The notes: a model not told the origin generated them from the sequence alone. A stretch of 64,000 nucleotides of DNA from Cellulophaga sp. HaHa_2_95 (GCF_019278565.1 NZ_CP058988.1:1302001-1366000), one strand, 5' to 3'; positions 24,126-34,033 are shown, counted from the stretch's first letter. A program made the numbers and translations.

Positions 24126-26426
24126 ATGAAAGTATGTATTGCCGAAAAACCGAGTGTTGCCCGTGAAATTGCTACCGTATTAGGAGCAAATAAAAAATGC
24201 GATGGCTATTATGAAGGTAACGGCTATGCGGTAACCTATACTTTTGGCCATTTGTGCACCTTATTTGAACCAAATGATTACAAGCCGCATTGGAAAAGTT
24301 GGGACCTGAATAACCTGCCCATGCTTCCCGAGAAGTTTAAAACCAAAGTTGTAGCCAATTCGGGCATCCAAAAACAATTCAAGATTGTAAAAAAATTATT
24401 TGATTCCGCTAGCTTGGTCATCAACTGTGGGGATGCAGGGCAGGAGGGAGAGCTGATACAACGTTGGGTGATAGACCAAGCGGGATATAAGGGAGAAGTG
24501 CAGCGTTTATGGATTTCTTCTTTAACCACCGAGGCTATAAAAGAAGGGTTTGAAAAATTACAACCGTCTGCCCAATATGACAACTTATATTATGCAGGGT
24601 TTTCTAGAGCTATTGGTGATTGGCTTTTGGGCATGAATGCCACCCGATTGTATACCTTAAAACATGGGGGCTACAAACAAATGCTTTCGGTTGGGCGTGT
24701 GCAAACACCCACTTTAGCAATGCTGGTAAATCGGTTTAAAGAAATAGAAAATTTTAAACCACAACCGTATTGGGAATTACAAACCTTGTATCGGGAAACC
24801 TTATTTAGCTATGAAGAAGGGCGTTTTCAGAAAATGGAAGACGGAGAAAAACTGGCAACTATTGTTAAAGAGCACGATTTTGAAATTGTCTCTACCACAA
24901 AAAAGGCCGGTAATGAATACGCACCCAAGCTATTTGATTTAACGGGTTTGCAGGTGCATTGCAATACCAAGTTTGGGTTTAGTGCAGACGAAACCTTAAA
25001 GATTGTTCAGAAACTATACGAGCAGAAAGTAGTGACCTACCCTAGAGTAGATACCACATTTTTGCCTAATGATGTCTACCCTAAAGTCCCTGGGATTCTT
25101 AAAAAACTGAATTCGTATGAGACCTTAACCGAACCGCTTCATGGGAAGAAATTAAAGAAAACGAAAAAGGTTTTTGATGATAGTAAGGTTACGGATCACC
25201 ATGCGATTATACCAACAGGACAACAAATAAAATTACCTTACGCCCAGCAACAGGTGTATGATAGTATTGTACGCCGTTTTATCGCTGTTTTTTATCCAGA
25301 TTGTAAAGTTTCTAATACGACGGTACTTGGTAAGGCAGAAAAAGTAATGTTTAAAGCCACTGGAAAAGAAATTTTAGAAAAGGGGTGGCGTGTTGTTTTT
25401 GAAAAACCGGAGGCGAAAGCCACTACGGAGAAAGGGATGTTGCCTTCTTTTGTAAAAGGAGAAAAAGGTCCACATGAGCCTTCCTTTTTGGAGAAAGAAA
25501 CCAAACCACCAAATCAGTTTACGGAAGCTACCTTATTGCGTGCTATGGAAACGGCAGGGAAGCAAGTAGATGATGATGAACTTCGGGAGTTGATGAAAGA
25601 AAATGGTATCGGCCGCCCTTCTACACGTGCCAATATAATTGAAACCTTATTTAGAAGAAAATATATAAAACGAAATAAAAAGCAAGTACTCCCAACGGTT
25701 ACCGGTATTCAATTAATTGATACCATCCAAAACGAAATGCTAAAATCTGCGGAGCTCACCGGTAAGTGGGAGAAGCAGTTAAAAGATATAGAGAAAGGCA
25801 CGTTTAGTGCCGGTAGTTTTATCAAGCAGATGAAGCGAATGGTAGATCATCTGGTGTACGAGGTACGTAGTGAAACGAAGAAGGCGAATATTTCGGCAGT
25901 GAATAATAAACCGGTAACAGCTCCTAAGAAAAAGGCGGTAAAGAAACCGGAAGGCTTAACCTCCGAGGCTTGTCCTAAATGTAAAAAAGGAACGATCCGC
26001 AAAGGGAAATCAGCTTATGGTTGTTCGGAGTTTAATAAGAGCTGCGATTTTGTAATGCCCTTTAAGTTTGAAGGTAAAACTATTTCAGAAAAACAGTTTA
26101 TTAGACTATTTCAAAAAGGATCAACAGTAAATTTAAAAGGCTTTAAAATTAATGATGCTTTGGTGGAAGGCTTGCTTAGGTTTGATGAAAATTATAAGCT
26201 CAAGTTGGAACCTAAAAAGGGTAAAGTAGCCGTAAAAAGTACTCCGGAAGATAATAGCTGTCCGAAATGCAACAAAGGCACCATTTTAAAAGGGAAGACC
26301 GCTTATGGCTGCAGTGACTACAAAACGGGTTGCGATTTTAGATTTAGTTTTGATGACATCCGAGAAAAAGCAAAAGGGCAGCCACTAACTAAAGAGTTGG
26401 TCTTTAAAATATTTAGAGAAAACTAA
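24126..26426 (+). CDS. topB: DNA topoisomerase III (type IA)
   Basis: 766 aa from the ATG at 24126 (MKVCIAEKPSVAREIA). An ATG at 24051 is in frame but adds a non-conserved 25 residues. The Toprim domain starts at the N-terminus with the acidic DAGQEGE (103-109). The gate region has MLSVGRVQTPTLAML (185-200), and the catalytic tyrosine is in TYPRVDTTFLP (Tyr305). The C-terminus has two zinc-ribbon-like modules, ACPKCKKGTIRKGKSAYGC and SCPKCNKGTILKGKTAYGC, each followed by a further Cys. It relaxes single-stranded or underwound DNA and resolves recombination intermediates. In Bacteroidota it is sometimes found on conjugative elements, but nothing else here suggests one, so it may be chromosomal. 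Confidence 0.95.
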   Translation: MKVCIAEKPSVAREIATVLGANKKCDGYYEGNGYAVTYTFGHLCTLFEPNDYKPHWKSWDLNNLPMLPEKFKTKVVANSGIQKQFKIVKKLFDSASLVINCGDAGQEGELIQRWVIDQAGYKGEVQRLWISSLTTEAIKEGFEKLQPSAQYDNLYYAGFSRAIGDWLLGMNATRLYTLKHGGYKQMLSVGRVQTPTLAMLVNRFKEIENFKPQPYWELQTLYRETLFSYEEGRFQKMEDGEKLATIVKEHDFEIVSTTKKAGNEYAPKLFDLTGLQVHCNTKFGFSADETLKIVQKLYEQKVVTYPRVDTTFLPNDVYPKVPGILKKLNSYETLTEPLHGKKLKKTKKVFDDSKVTDHHAIIPTGQQIKLPYAQQQVYDSIVRRFIAVFYPDCKVSNTTVLGKAEKVMFKATGKEILEKGWRVVFEKPEAKATTEKGMLPSFVKGEKGPHEPSFLEKETKPPNQFTEATLLRAMETAGKQVDDDELRELMKENGIGRPSTRANIIETLFRRKYIKRNKKQVLPTVTGIQLIDTIQNEMLKSAELTGKWEKQLKDIEKGTFSAGSFIKQMKRMVDHLVYEVRSETKKANISAVNNKPVTAPKKKAVKKPEGLTSEACPKCKKGTIRKGKSAYGCSEFNKSCDFVMPFKFEGKTISEKQFIRLFQKGSTVNLKGFKINDALVEGLLRFDENYKLKLEPKKGKVAVKSTPEDNSCPKCNKGTILKGKTAYGCSDYKTGCDFRFSFDDIREKAKGQPLTKELVFKIFREN

Positions 26427-26473
26427 AGGGTTTGGTTTTAAGGCGCAAGTGAACGTAAAATAAGATACTCTAG

Positions 26474-26902
26474 CTATGGCACAATCGCACGCTTCTTAAA
26501 ATGGCTTATAATTCCAAAATTTACTGAGCCTAGTACTATTGAAACCGGGAAAAACATGATATTTCCCATCATCCCCATGAGTAGTGCTGCGGGGATATTC
26601 GTGAGGAATTCTGCTAAAGGCTCTTTAAGTAGCGCGGTAAAGAAACAACCTAGAAATATAATGGTTATGCAACTCAGAATAGAAAGAAGAATTAGTTTTA
26701 ATTTTGAATAGGTTTCAAATTCGGAATAGTAGAAAAATAAACTGTAAAAGAGGATGCATGCCATAGACATTCCTCCCAGTAAGGGATAGTTTACCGTTGC
26801 TGTAAAAGAACTTTTGCCGCCTATAATCAAGATTCCGTTTCCAAGAACAAGATTGCTTATAAGAATGGCAAATGCTGTTTTTGTTCTAATGCTTTTTAAC
26901 AT
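26474..26902 (-). CDS. Hypothetical four-helix membrane protein
   Basis: 142 aa. Four hydrophobic segments (roughly 10-27, 38-58, 68-90, 100-132) in a small integral membrane protein. No motif is recognised. It is convergent with topB and 101 bp from the bestrophin-like gene on the same strand, possibly as an independent unit. Function unknown. Confidence 0.6.
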   Translation of the reverse strand: MLKSIRTKTAFAILISNLVLGNGILIIGGKSSFTATVNYPLLGGMSMACILFYSLFFYYSEFETYSKLKLILLSILSCITIIFLGCFFTALLKEPLAEFLTNIPAALLMGMMGNIMFFPVSIVLGSVNFGIISHFKKRAIVP

Positions 26903-27003
26903 ATGGCCTGTGCGTGTGTGGGTACTATTTGTTTTTTAGGAGTTGTGCGATTTAGGTACGTGTTCTTATCTGACCGGTCACCTATTTTTCTGTAGTTTCC
27001 CCA

Positions 27004-27801
27004 TCAATCAGCATCGCCAGTGGTGTGGTTTAGACGCTCTATAAACTTCTCTACATTAAACTTAATATCATCTTCGCCTATTTGATCAAAGGGGTTTTCT
27101 AGATGCTCCTGAATGTTTTCTAAGCTTACAAGAATCATCGTGAGTAGAATAGGGATTACAAACTCTAAGCCCCAAGACATTTCTTCTGCTTTAAAGGCAA
27201 AATAAGGGCCATAGACAATTGGAAGTATTTTTATAAAAAGGGAGCTAAATGCGCGTAGGGTTCTGGGGGTTCTGTATTGGTAAATATGTTTGATAGATTC
27301 GAAGGAAACCATCATTTTTTGTAAATATTGATTGGTTCTGGAGCATTCTCCCGCAGATAAACCTTCTTCCCGCAATTCGTGTTTTATATACAATGAGAAA
27401 TCAGAAAAGTTATCGTACACCTTTTTTTCGTTCTCTATTAAATTCGATTTTGAATCCGTAAACATGACTCTAAAATTATTGAAGAAGTCATAGATTAATG
27501 AAGACATTTTGGTCACATTCTCCGGTTTTGGGTGTGCAATCCAATCTCTAGACACAAAGTAGATAGCACGCAAATAACCTTTAATAGCGGCATATTCTTT
27601 TAACGCTGCTTCTCTTCTTTTATAGGCGCCACCAATAGAAAATACGATAGGAAAAATAATAGAGGTAGCTACTAAAGTAAGAGGAAACTCCGCTTCATAT
27701 TTGTAATGAATGCAGATTGCGGTAGAGATGACGGCTAAGCCAGAGATGATAACCGTTTGAAGGTTAACAATAAGAAGAAATCTTTTGATGTGGAGTTTCA
27801 T
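27004..27801 (-). CDS. Bestrophin-like (UPF0187) anion channel
   Basis: 265 aa. N-terminal membrane helices (~10-52) are followed by YKRREAALKEYAAIKGYLRAIY and a long helical part. After a second membrane section comes the signature NIQEHLENPFDQIGEDDI, which matches the bestrophin (E/N)PFG..DDD-type calcium- or ion-binding belt. Bacterial bestrophins form pentameric ion channels. The usual bacterial length is ~290-300, so this is slightly short. Family assignment is by motif. Partner and regulation unclear. Confidence 0.65.
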   Translation of the reverse strand: MKLHIKRFLLIVNLQTVIISGLAVISTAICIHYKYEAEFPLTLVATSIIFPIVFSIGGAYKRREAALKEYAAIKGYLRAIYFVSRDWIAHPKPENVTKMSSLIYDFFNNFRVMFTDSKSNLIENEKKVYDNFSDFSLYIKHELREEGLSAGECSRTNQYLQKMMVSFESIKHIYQYRTPRTLRAFSSLFIKILPIVYGPYFAFKAEEMSWGLEFVIPILLTMILVSLENIQEHLENPFDQIGEDDIKFNVEKFIERLNHTTGDAD

Positions 27802-27974
27802 GAATGGTAGTTAAATAAAAAGATGCGAAGCTATGAAAACTATTGGTATCGGTACTATGCTCTAACAAACGCGTAACAATGCTTTTAACAACAGGGTTCT
27901 AGTTAGCTTCTTAGATTTTTTTTAGTTCATTATTTTTCGAGTTAGCACCAGAAACACCAGAGGGTAGTTGCCTA

Positions 27975-28976
27975 TTAGTTCTGTTCATTTGTAGAAATGA
28001 TAATAGTATCTTCTGGGAAAGAAGTCTGTAGGTTTCCATTTTTTTCTTCCGTTATAAATTCTGAAGCTGTATTTTGATACCAGTGTAAACCATTGCCAAT
28101 TGTTTTTTCTAAAAATAAGACCGTCTGTAGTTCCGCAATAAACGCGACAAAATCTGAATGCATATGTTTAAGAAAATGAGCTACATATGCAGTGGAAGTT
28201 GTCTGTTTATTAAAATGAAATCTAATGCCTTTTTCTTTACAAACGGTAATTAATAAACTGGTATTTTCTATGGCTAAAATTAAAAAGGTTTGTGGCACTT
28301 CAGGCAAATCAGGTCTGTGAAATTTATGAATATCAGGTATCTTAAGTTTTAAGAGTAGATAGCCATAGACATAATTTTCATAGTCATTTATAAGCGCGTA
28401 TATAGCATCTAGCTGTAGTTTGATAGGAGAATTATAAAAAGTTTTTTCAGCTTCTGACGGAAACCACATCGCAAACGTTGTTTCTTCCTGACTAAGAAGT
28501 CCTTGAAAATCTTTCTGTCCTACCAAAGAAAGGTTTTCTAGTTGAAAAGGTTCTAAACAACTTAAACTACTGTTTACATAGCTATAATCATAGGGGCTTA
28601 TGAATAGTGCATTAGGATGCGTACCATTTTTTATGAATTTTTTGGCAGCATTAAATTTTCGAGCATCATTTTCATCGTAAAGTAGAAACAGGCTATACTT
28701 TTTTCCTTTTGCTTCAAAGCATATAGAAGTATAAAAAGTACCTTCCTCGTAGAGTTTTGAATATGATCCGTGAGAGGTGTATGATATGAAATGCGTATTC
28801 ATTGCCTCTTTTAACTTGGTCTCAATCGCTAACCTATCAAATACATCGGTTGCAGGAATGCCAGTACTCTGTGTGAATAATCTGCCAAGAAGCTTATGCT
28901 CAATATCCGGTAGCCCAAAATCTGATAGGTTGTTGTAATTGGTTCTTTTCTTAAATAAATTTTTAAAAAAGCTCAT
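27975..28976 (-). CDS. Hypothetical protein
   Basis: 333 aa, soluble, no signal or membrane segment. The middle part has HFISYTSHGSYSKLYEEGTF and KYSLFLLYDENDARKF, and aromatic residues are frequent. No motif is known to me. The next genes downstream on the same strand are the bestrophin-like gene (173 bp away); upstream is the zinc-ribbon cluster, with only 42 bp between, so it may be part of that transcript. Function unknown. Confidence 0.6.
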   Translation of the reverse strand: MSFFKNLFKKRTNYNNLSDFGLPDIEHKLLGRLFTQSTGIPATDVFDRLAIETKLKEAMNTHFISYTSHGSYSKLYEEGTFYTSICFEAKGKKYSLFLLYDENDARKFNAAKKFIKNGTHPNALFISPYDYSYVNSSLSCLEPFQLENLSLVGQKDFQGLLSQEETTFAMWFPSEAEKTFYNSPIKLQLDAIYALINDYENYVYGYLLLKLKIPDIHKFHRPDLPEVPQTFLILAIENTSLLITVCKEKGIRFHFNKQTTSTAYVAHFLKHMHSDFVAFIAELQTVLFLEKTIGNGLHWYQNTASEFITEEKNGNLQTSFPEDTIIISTNEQN

Positions 28977-29018
28977 GAATTGTAAGTGTAATAACCCGTT
29001 ATGTAGGCACTGTAGCTA

Positions 29019-29375
29019 TTACAGGAGACTATATTTAATAAAGATTACAATTTCTAATGCAAACGCAACAAATAGAAATACCTTAGCTTTTTGATGCGGC
29101 ATTAATATAGCAGCAATTAGTGTAACCACAGGGACCACCAAGTTGGTGATTATTCTCAAAGGCCGTATGGAATACACATCTATAAATTCTAATAGGTTTA
29201 TGACAAAATAGAATAAGCTTACCACCAAGCCAGAGCCTATAATGAGAAGAAATAAATTTACCACCTTATCTACGTCTACAGTATCTTGATTTTTTTGGGT
29301 GATTAATTTGGCGCCACATTTTTTGCAAAATAACGCCGATGGATCATTTTCTGTTGTACAAGCTAAACATTTCAT
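29019..29375 (-). CDS. Zinc-ribbon membrane protein
   Basis: 118 aa. The N-terminal zinc ribbon MKCLACTTENDPSALFCKKCGAKL has CxxC...CxxC. Three transmembrane segments follow (about 41-64, 78-95, 99-115). A paralogue of the same length is at 30110-30466, with a similar ribbon and a similar C-terminal Q-KAKV/A-x-LF motif. Function unknown. It is the middle gene of a co-directional cluster. Confidence 0.75.
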   Translation of the reverse strand: MKCLACTTENDPSALFCKKCGAKLITQKNQDTVDVDKVVNLFLLIIGSGLVVSLFYFVINLLEFIDVYSIRPLRIITNLVVPVVTLIAAILMPHQKAKVFLFVAFALEIVIFIKYSLL

Positions 29376-29389
29376 GGGATAAGGTTTTA

Positions 29390-30040
29390 TTAGTTTTTAG
29401 GATCTCTCCCATATTCGTTTGTTCCTCTTTCACCTTCTTGGAAGAGCAAAAAGAGTCCGTAAAAAGGAATTAACTGGTACCAACCGCTATTGCCTAAGTC
29501 ATGGCAACGTTTGGCGGCTTGTGCGCATAGTATCCATATACATGGAATTAATAGAAGTAGAATAACGAGGCCAGCTCCGCCACTTCGTGTGCTTTCTACA
29601 ACGAGAATCAATAAAAAGTAAAAGACTAAATACATCAGGATGGTAAGGCCATATTCTGTTCTCCTTATTCTGCCTTCAAAGGAGAACATGCGTTGAAACA
29701 TGCCACTATTATCTAGCGTAGGATGATGAGCACGGTTAGAACGTTTGGGAATATATTTTACTTCTCCGCCATCAATAGGGCAAAAGGTAGTATCATCTGC
29801 ATAGCTCTTGAAACACTTTACACATCTAGGGGTTTTGTCTTCTGGAGTAAGTAACCGTTCTCCGTCTTTTTCGCAAAAAACGTATTCCTCGGAGTAAGTA
29901 GTTTGGCATAAGGGGCAGCTATTTACTTGAGCTATTGCAGGCTCTTTTTCAGTGGTTACTGCCACTGCTGTGCCACATACTTGGCAAAAACTAGCACCTT
30001 CAGTAATGAGCGTAGCACATTTTGTACAAATGTTTTTCAT
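29390..30040 (-). CDS. Zinc-ribbon/DUF805 membrane protein
   Basis: 216 aa. Three CxxC pairs form successive zinc ribbons in the first ~90 residues ([42 protein letters not shown]). Then a DUF805 domain follows, starting [20 protein letters not shown], with three membrane helices and [20 protein letters not shown] near the end, a known DUF805 motif. The 14-bp gap from the downstream small zinc-ribbon gene suggests an operon. DUF805 proteins have no firm role; the ribbons may bind other proteins. Confidence 0.85.
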   Translation of the reverse strand: MKNICTKCATLITEGASFCQVCGTAVAVTTEKEPAIAQVNSCPLCQTTYSEEYVFCEKDGERLLTPEDKTPRCVKCFKSYADDTTFCPIDGGEVKYIPKRSNRAHHPTLDNSGMFQRMFSFEGRIRRTEYGLTILMYLVFYFLLILVVESTRSGGAGLVILLLLIPCIWILCAQAAKRCHDLGNSGWYQLIPFYGLFLLFQEGERGTNEYGRDPKN

Positions 30041-30109
30041 AGTTTTATTTCAGGTTGGTCGGTAAGGGTATAACGGTTATTGTGCTTATCTATTTTATAG
30101 CCTCTAATT

Positions 30110-30466
30110 TTAGGAGATATAATAGCCTGCTAGAAATAGCAGCATAAGGCCAAAACCTATGAATAGGGCTATTTTTGCTTTTTGATTGGGCGTTAATACC
30201 GCGGCAATTAATAGGGTTAGTGTAGGGATTAACGTCATAAATGACGATAGGTTAATTACATCATAGATGAAATCTAGGTCAAAAGTACTAATCACAAAGT
30301 AGCCTAGTTCTACAATTACAAAGGAGGCAATAACGGCAAGTAACAACCAAACGGTTTTGTTAGAACTAGCATCCGAAGCTTCATTTGAGGGATATAGCGG
30401 AGTGCCACAATTTCTACAATATTGGGCTTCTTCTGTGTTAAGAACACTACAGGCAGTACATTTCAT
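30110..30466 (-). CDS. Zinc-ribbon membrane protein (paralogue)
   Basis: 118 aa, the same length and layout as the protein at 29019-29375. The ribbon is MKCTACSVLNTEEAQYCRNCGTPL, followed by membrane helices at ~41-63 and ~73-115. It shares the TPNQKAKIALFIGF-type end. The two copies flank the DUF805 gene, so the cluster probably grew by duplication. Function unknown. Confidence 0.75.
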   Translation of the reverse strand: MKCTACSVLNTEEAQYCRNCGTPLYPSNEASDASSNKTVWLLLAVIASFVIVELGYFVISTFDLDFIYDVINLSSFMTLIPTLTLLIAAVLTPNQKAKIALFIGFGLMLLFLAGYYIS

Positions 30467-30741
30467 ATGTATTCTATTGGTTGATAAATTTAACCTTAGG
30501 TCTGTTTGGAGATATAGTTGCTTTGCTTATTATGAATAATAGCATACACGATAAATTGGCTAAGCAAGCCACCACCACTAATGCCCATAAGGCATAAGCT
30601 CTAGACGCTTAGAGGTAAAAGGTTTTATATACAACGGTTACTATCGAGATGTATTTTATTGTTTTTAAAAATTCATCGTAACCTAGAGAAACTATGGGTG
30701 TTTTTGAGTAGGATTCAGTCTTAAATTTTAAGACGTTTTAG

Positions 30742-31113
30742 TTACTTCTCTCGAAAGAAAATATAAATATTCTGTGGGTCTAAAGGGGTCCAGTCTGTAC
30801 CTTGAAAAGTATGGGTGTCCCAATAAAAATTTGCAGTTATATTTTTTATTTTACTTAAATCGCCATCGTAGGTACTCATGTTTGTATGATTACCGTCATA
30901 GGTTATACCAATAACTTCCCAATAGCCTCCTTTTGCACTTACTTTTTCTGTTAATGCAGTAATTGCGTTTTTTTCACTTTCTACGGTGCTACTCGTTATA
31001 AGTGTTTGCCATTGTTTTTCCATTGTAATTTCTGTTTTAGGTTTAAGCACAAAGAACCATAAGCAAAAGCCTATTAGGGCAAGTAAGGCAGTTAATACCA
31101 TAGAAGTTTTCAT
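30742..31113 (-). CDS. Hypothetical membrane-anchored protein, coupled to zincin gene
   Basis: 123 aa when started at the ATG at 31113-31111 (MKTSMVLTALLALIGFCLWFF). A longer frame begins at 31149 but would overlap the upstream gene by 40 bp. The chosen ATG overlaps that gene's TGA as ATGA, which suggests translational coupling. There is one N-terminal transmembrane helix and an extracytoplasmic domain with WQTLITSSTVESEKNAI and a terminal PQNIYIFFREK. Its partner is the zincin, whose secreted or membrane form it might accompany. No known motif. Confidence 0.65.
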   Translation of the reverse strand: MKTSMVLTALLALIGFCLWFFVLKPKTEITMEKQWQTLITSSTVESEKNAITALTEKVSAKGGYWEVIGITYDGNHTNMSTYDGDLSKIKNITANFYWDTHTFQGTDWTPLDPQNIYIFFREK

Positions 31114-31850
31114 TTTATTTGTTGTTTGGATAGGGTTTTTTCTAACCATTTTAAATAAACGGCATCGTGTCTTTTTTTAATTTGTTCGCCACCATTCATG
31201 ATAGAATTAAAATCTTTTTCATGAGGAGTGCCTTCTTTGTATTCATCAGGTAAGCCTAACATGTGCCCAAATTCATGAACAATACCTCTTTGTTTTCCTC
31301 CACCATTTTTCATCACGGTCGTAAAATCTTCGCTATCTAAATTTACCCTGCTTGTTATAGGGTTGACAGAGCTAGTACTAAAAGCGCCTTTCTTTATTTT
31401 TTTTACATGGACTTCCCAATGCTCTGTAATGGACCATCCGGTGGTAATAAATTCAAAACGAAAATCTATAAAAACCTTTTTGCCTTTGCTTAATTTTTTT
31501 AAGATTCTTTTATTGCCCCATTTAGAGTTTACCGAGCTTTCAAAGTCTTTTACAAATTTTGTTTTATCAAAGGCAGACCATACCATAGTTCCGCTATCTT
31601 CAAATATGACCTGTATTTTCATAAAAACAATTAAGGTCAAATGTTTTGTAGCATCCGATACCAAATAAAGATCATAGGCATCATTTACTCCGCCACCTAG
31701 CCACCCTATACTTCCGGAAGTATAGTCCGTTTCTTTAGCTATTATTTTTTCTCCAGGCTTTAGTACATCCAAAATTATAGCGTCTTTTTTTAGTTGTAGA
31801 AAGAGAATGGTCACTTTCTTGAAAAATAAAGATATCAATTTATATCCCAT
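31110..31850 (-). CDS. Zincin metalloprotease-like protein
   Basis: 246 aa. The zinc-binding motif is HEFGHMLGLPDEY (His192, Glu193, His196, with Asp202 as likely third ligand), followed by the Met-turn candidate SIMNGG (Met218). This is the metzincin-type HExxHxxGxxD layout. Upstream is a beta-rich domain (WGNKRILKKLSKGKKVFIDF) without a known family. There is no clear signal peptide, although the start is hydrophobic (LISLFFKKVTILFLQL). It resembles peptidase families M10/M12-like but is not assigned. Stop codon overlaps the next gene by 4 bp. Confidence 0.7.
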   Translation of the reverse strand: MGYKLISLFFKKVTILFLQLKKDAIILDVLKPGEKIIAKETDYTSGSIGWLGGGVNDAYDLYLVSDATKHLTLIVFMKIQVIFEDSGTMVWSAFDKTKFVKDFESSVNSKWGNKRILKKLSKGKKVFIDFRFEFITTGWSITEHWEVHVKKIKKGAFSTSSVNPITSRVNLDSEDFTTVMKNGGGKQRGIVHEFGHMLGLPDEYKEGTPHEKDFNSIMNGGEQIKKRHDAVYLKWLEKTLSKQQIK

Positions 31851-31868
31851 TTTCTATAGCTGATATAA

Positions 31869-31910
31869 AAAAAATCAGCATAAGAATTACATCTTATACT
31901 GATTTTTTAA
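31869..31910 (-). terminator. Terminator of M3 peptidase gene
   Basis: A stem of 16 bp with one mismatch (31869-31884 pairing with 31893-31908) surrounds an 8-nt loop. On the minus strand it is followed by TTTTTT, 18 bp after the stop of the M3 gene. Confidence 0.85.
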
Positions 31911-31925
31911 AAACGTGTAGTTAGT

Positions 31926-33941
31926 TTATAATAAGCCTGCGCGCTCTAAAAGTGGTTCAATCTTAGGTGCTGCCCCGCGAAATTTTTTGTACAATTCCAT
32001 TGGGTTTTCTGTACCTCCTTTAGAAAGTACATGTTCTTTAAATTTAGTAGCCACTTCTTTATTGAAAATTCCTTTTTCTTTAAAGTAGGCAAAAGCATCA
32101 GCATCCAAAACTTCTGCCCATTTATAACTGTAATATCCGGAAGAATATCCGCCTTGAAAAATATGAGCAAAAGAAGTACTCATACAGGTATCTGGTGTGG
32201 CAGGGTATAGATCAGTTTCTTTAAATACCGTATCTTCTTGAGCCTTTACATCAGTAATAGTTGTAGGGTCCGTACCATGCCAAGACATATCTAACAAACC
32301 AAAACTTAGTTGTCTTAAGGTTTGCATGCCTTCTTGGAAGGTGGCAGAAGCTTTTATTTTCTCAACCAATTCCATTGGGATAACTTCTCCAGTTTCATAG
32401 TGTGTAGCAAAAAGTTCTAAAGCTTCTTTCTCATAACACCAGTTTTCTAGCACTTGACTAGGAAGTTCTACAAAATCCCAATACACAGAGGTACCCGATA
32501 ATCCTGGATATACCGTATCTGCTAACATGCCGTGTAAACCGTGTCCAAATTCATGAAACAAGGTAGTTACCTCATTAAAGGTTAGTAAAGAAGGCTTGCT
32601 AGCGGTTGGTTTTGTGAAATTGCAAACGTTAGAAATATGCGGACGCACATTTTCTCCGTTTTCTACATATTGCGATTTAAAAGAAGTCATCCATGCGCCA
32701 CCGCGCTTCCCAGCTCTAGGGTGAAAATCAGCATAAAAAATAGCCACTAGTTTACGATCTTCATCATATATGCTATATGTTTTTACATCTTCATGGTATT
32801 TGTCAATATCAAAAACTTCTTCAAACTGTAAACCATATAATTTTTCAGCTACGGTAAAAACACCAGCAATTACATTTTCTAGTTTAAAGTAGGGTTTTAG
32901 CTTTTCATCGTCTAAATTGAAAAGCTTTTGTTTTAGCTTCTCAGAGTAGTATGCACCATCCCACTTTTCTAATTGGTCTATGCCATCTAATTCTTTTGCA
33001 AAATCTTCTAACTCTTTAAATTCTCTTTCGGCAGCAGGTTTTGCTTTCTCTAGCAGTTCATTTAAAAACTCTTGTACTTTTTCTGGTGTTTGTGCCATAC
33101 GCTCTTCCAACACAAAATGAGCATGTGTTTTATAGCCTAATAAATTAGCGCGTTCATGACGTAGTTGCGCTATCTTCAGCACATTCTCTTGGTTGTCTAA
33201 CTCATCATTATGGAAAGCTTTACTGCCAAAGGCAATAGATAGTTTTTTTCGAAGCGCTCTATTTTTGGCATATTTCATAAACGGAATATAGCTAGGGTAG
33301 TCTAAAGTAATTAACCAACCTTCTAGTTCTTTTGCTTTGGCCATTTGTGCCGCGGCTTCTTTCTCTCCTTCTGGGAGTCCGTCTAGATCTGTTTCATTCG
33401 TCAGATGCATTTGAAACTTATTCGTTTCTGCTAGGATGTTTTCTCCGAAGTTTAATTTTAATTTTGAAGAGGCTGCGTCTATTTCTCTTAGACGTTTCTT
33501 CTTATCTTCTGATAGATTAGCGCCATTACGACTAAAACCTTTGTATTTTTTATCTAGAAGTGTCTGTTCTTCCGTCGTTAAATCTAAATTTTCTTTCTGA
33601 TCATAAACTGCTTTTACACGTTTAAATAAATCTTCATTTAGAGTGATATCATTACCAAACTCAGAAAGAATAGGAGAGATTTCTTGGGCTATTTTCTGAA
33701 TGTCTTCATTAGTTTCAGCAGAATTTAGATTGAAGAATACACTAGAAATACGATCTAATTGTTTGCCAGAATAATCTAGAGCAGCAATGGTATTTTTAAA
33801 TGTTGGTGCTTCTGTGTTATGAGTGATAGCCTCTATTTCTGCACGAGCATCTGCTATAGCTTGCGTAAAAGCAGGCATAAAATGTTCGTTTTTTAATTCA
33901 GAAAATGGTGCAGTATCAAATGGGGATAATAATGGATTCAT
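31926..33941 (-). CDS. M3 family oligopeptidase (oligopeptidase A/Dcp-like)
   Basis: 671 aa, the expected length for cytosolic M3 enzymes. The zinc motif is TLFHEFGHGLHGMLADT (HEFGH), with the downstream Glu in the conserved WDFVELPSQVLENW. The C-terminal GGYSSGYYSYKWAEVLDADAF motif carries Tyr residues typical of M3 substrate binding. It degrades short peptides after protease digestion, including signal peptide fragments. No signal peptide is seen, so it is cytoplasmic. It is separately transcribed, with its own terminator. Confidence 0.93.
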   Translation of the reverse strand: MNPLLSPFDTAPFSELKNEHFMPAFTQAIADARAEIEAITHNTEAPTFKNTIAALDYSGKQLDRISSVFFNLNSAETNEDIQKIAQEISPILSEFGNDITLNEDLFKRVKAVYDQKENLDLTTEEQTLLDKKYKGFSRNGANLSEDKKKRLREIDAASSKLKLNFGENILAETNKFQMHLTNETDLDGLPEGEKEAAAQMAKAKELEGWLITLDYPSYIPFMKYAKNRALRKKLSIAFGSKAFHNDELDNQENVLKIAQLRHERANLLGYKTHAHFVLEERMAQTPEKVQEFLNELLEKAKPAAEREFKELEDFAKELDGIDQLEKWDGAYYSEKLKQKLFNLDDEKLKPYFKLENVIAGVFTVAEKLYGLQFEEVFDIDKYHEDVKTYSIYDEDRKLVAIFYADFHPRAGKRGGAWMTSFKSQYVENGENVRPHISNVCNFTKPTASKPSLLTFNEVTTLFHEFGHGLHGMLADTVYPGLSGTSVYWDFVELPSQVLENWCYEKEALELFATHYETGEVIPMELVEKIKASATFQEGMQTLRQLSFGLLDMSWHGTDPTTITDVKAQEDTVFKETDLYPATPDTCMSTSFAHIFQGGYSSGYYSYKWAEVLDADAFAYFKEKGIFNKEVATKFKEHVLSKGGTENPMELYKKFRGAAPKIEPLLERAGLL

Positions 33942-34033
33942 TGTATAGTTCTTAGTTATAGTCTTTGATAGTTAGTAGCTGAAAACATACGGGCCATAAA
34001 AAGGGCCGGTATGGGGCAACAAACAAGCGCTAA

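Noticed and set aside
31114..31149. Longer start for the small membrane protein next to the zincin
   Set aside because: It would overlap the zincin gene by 40 bp, while the ATG at 31113 gives a 4-bp ATGA overlap and a proper signal anchor.
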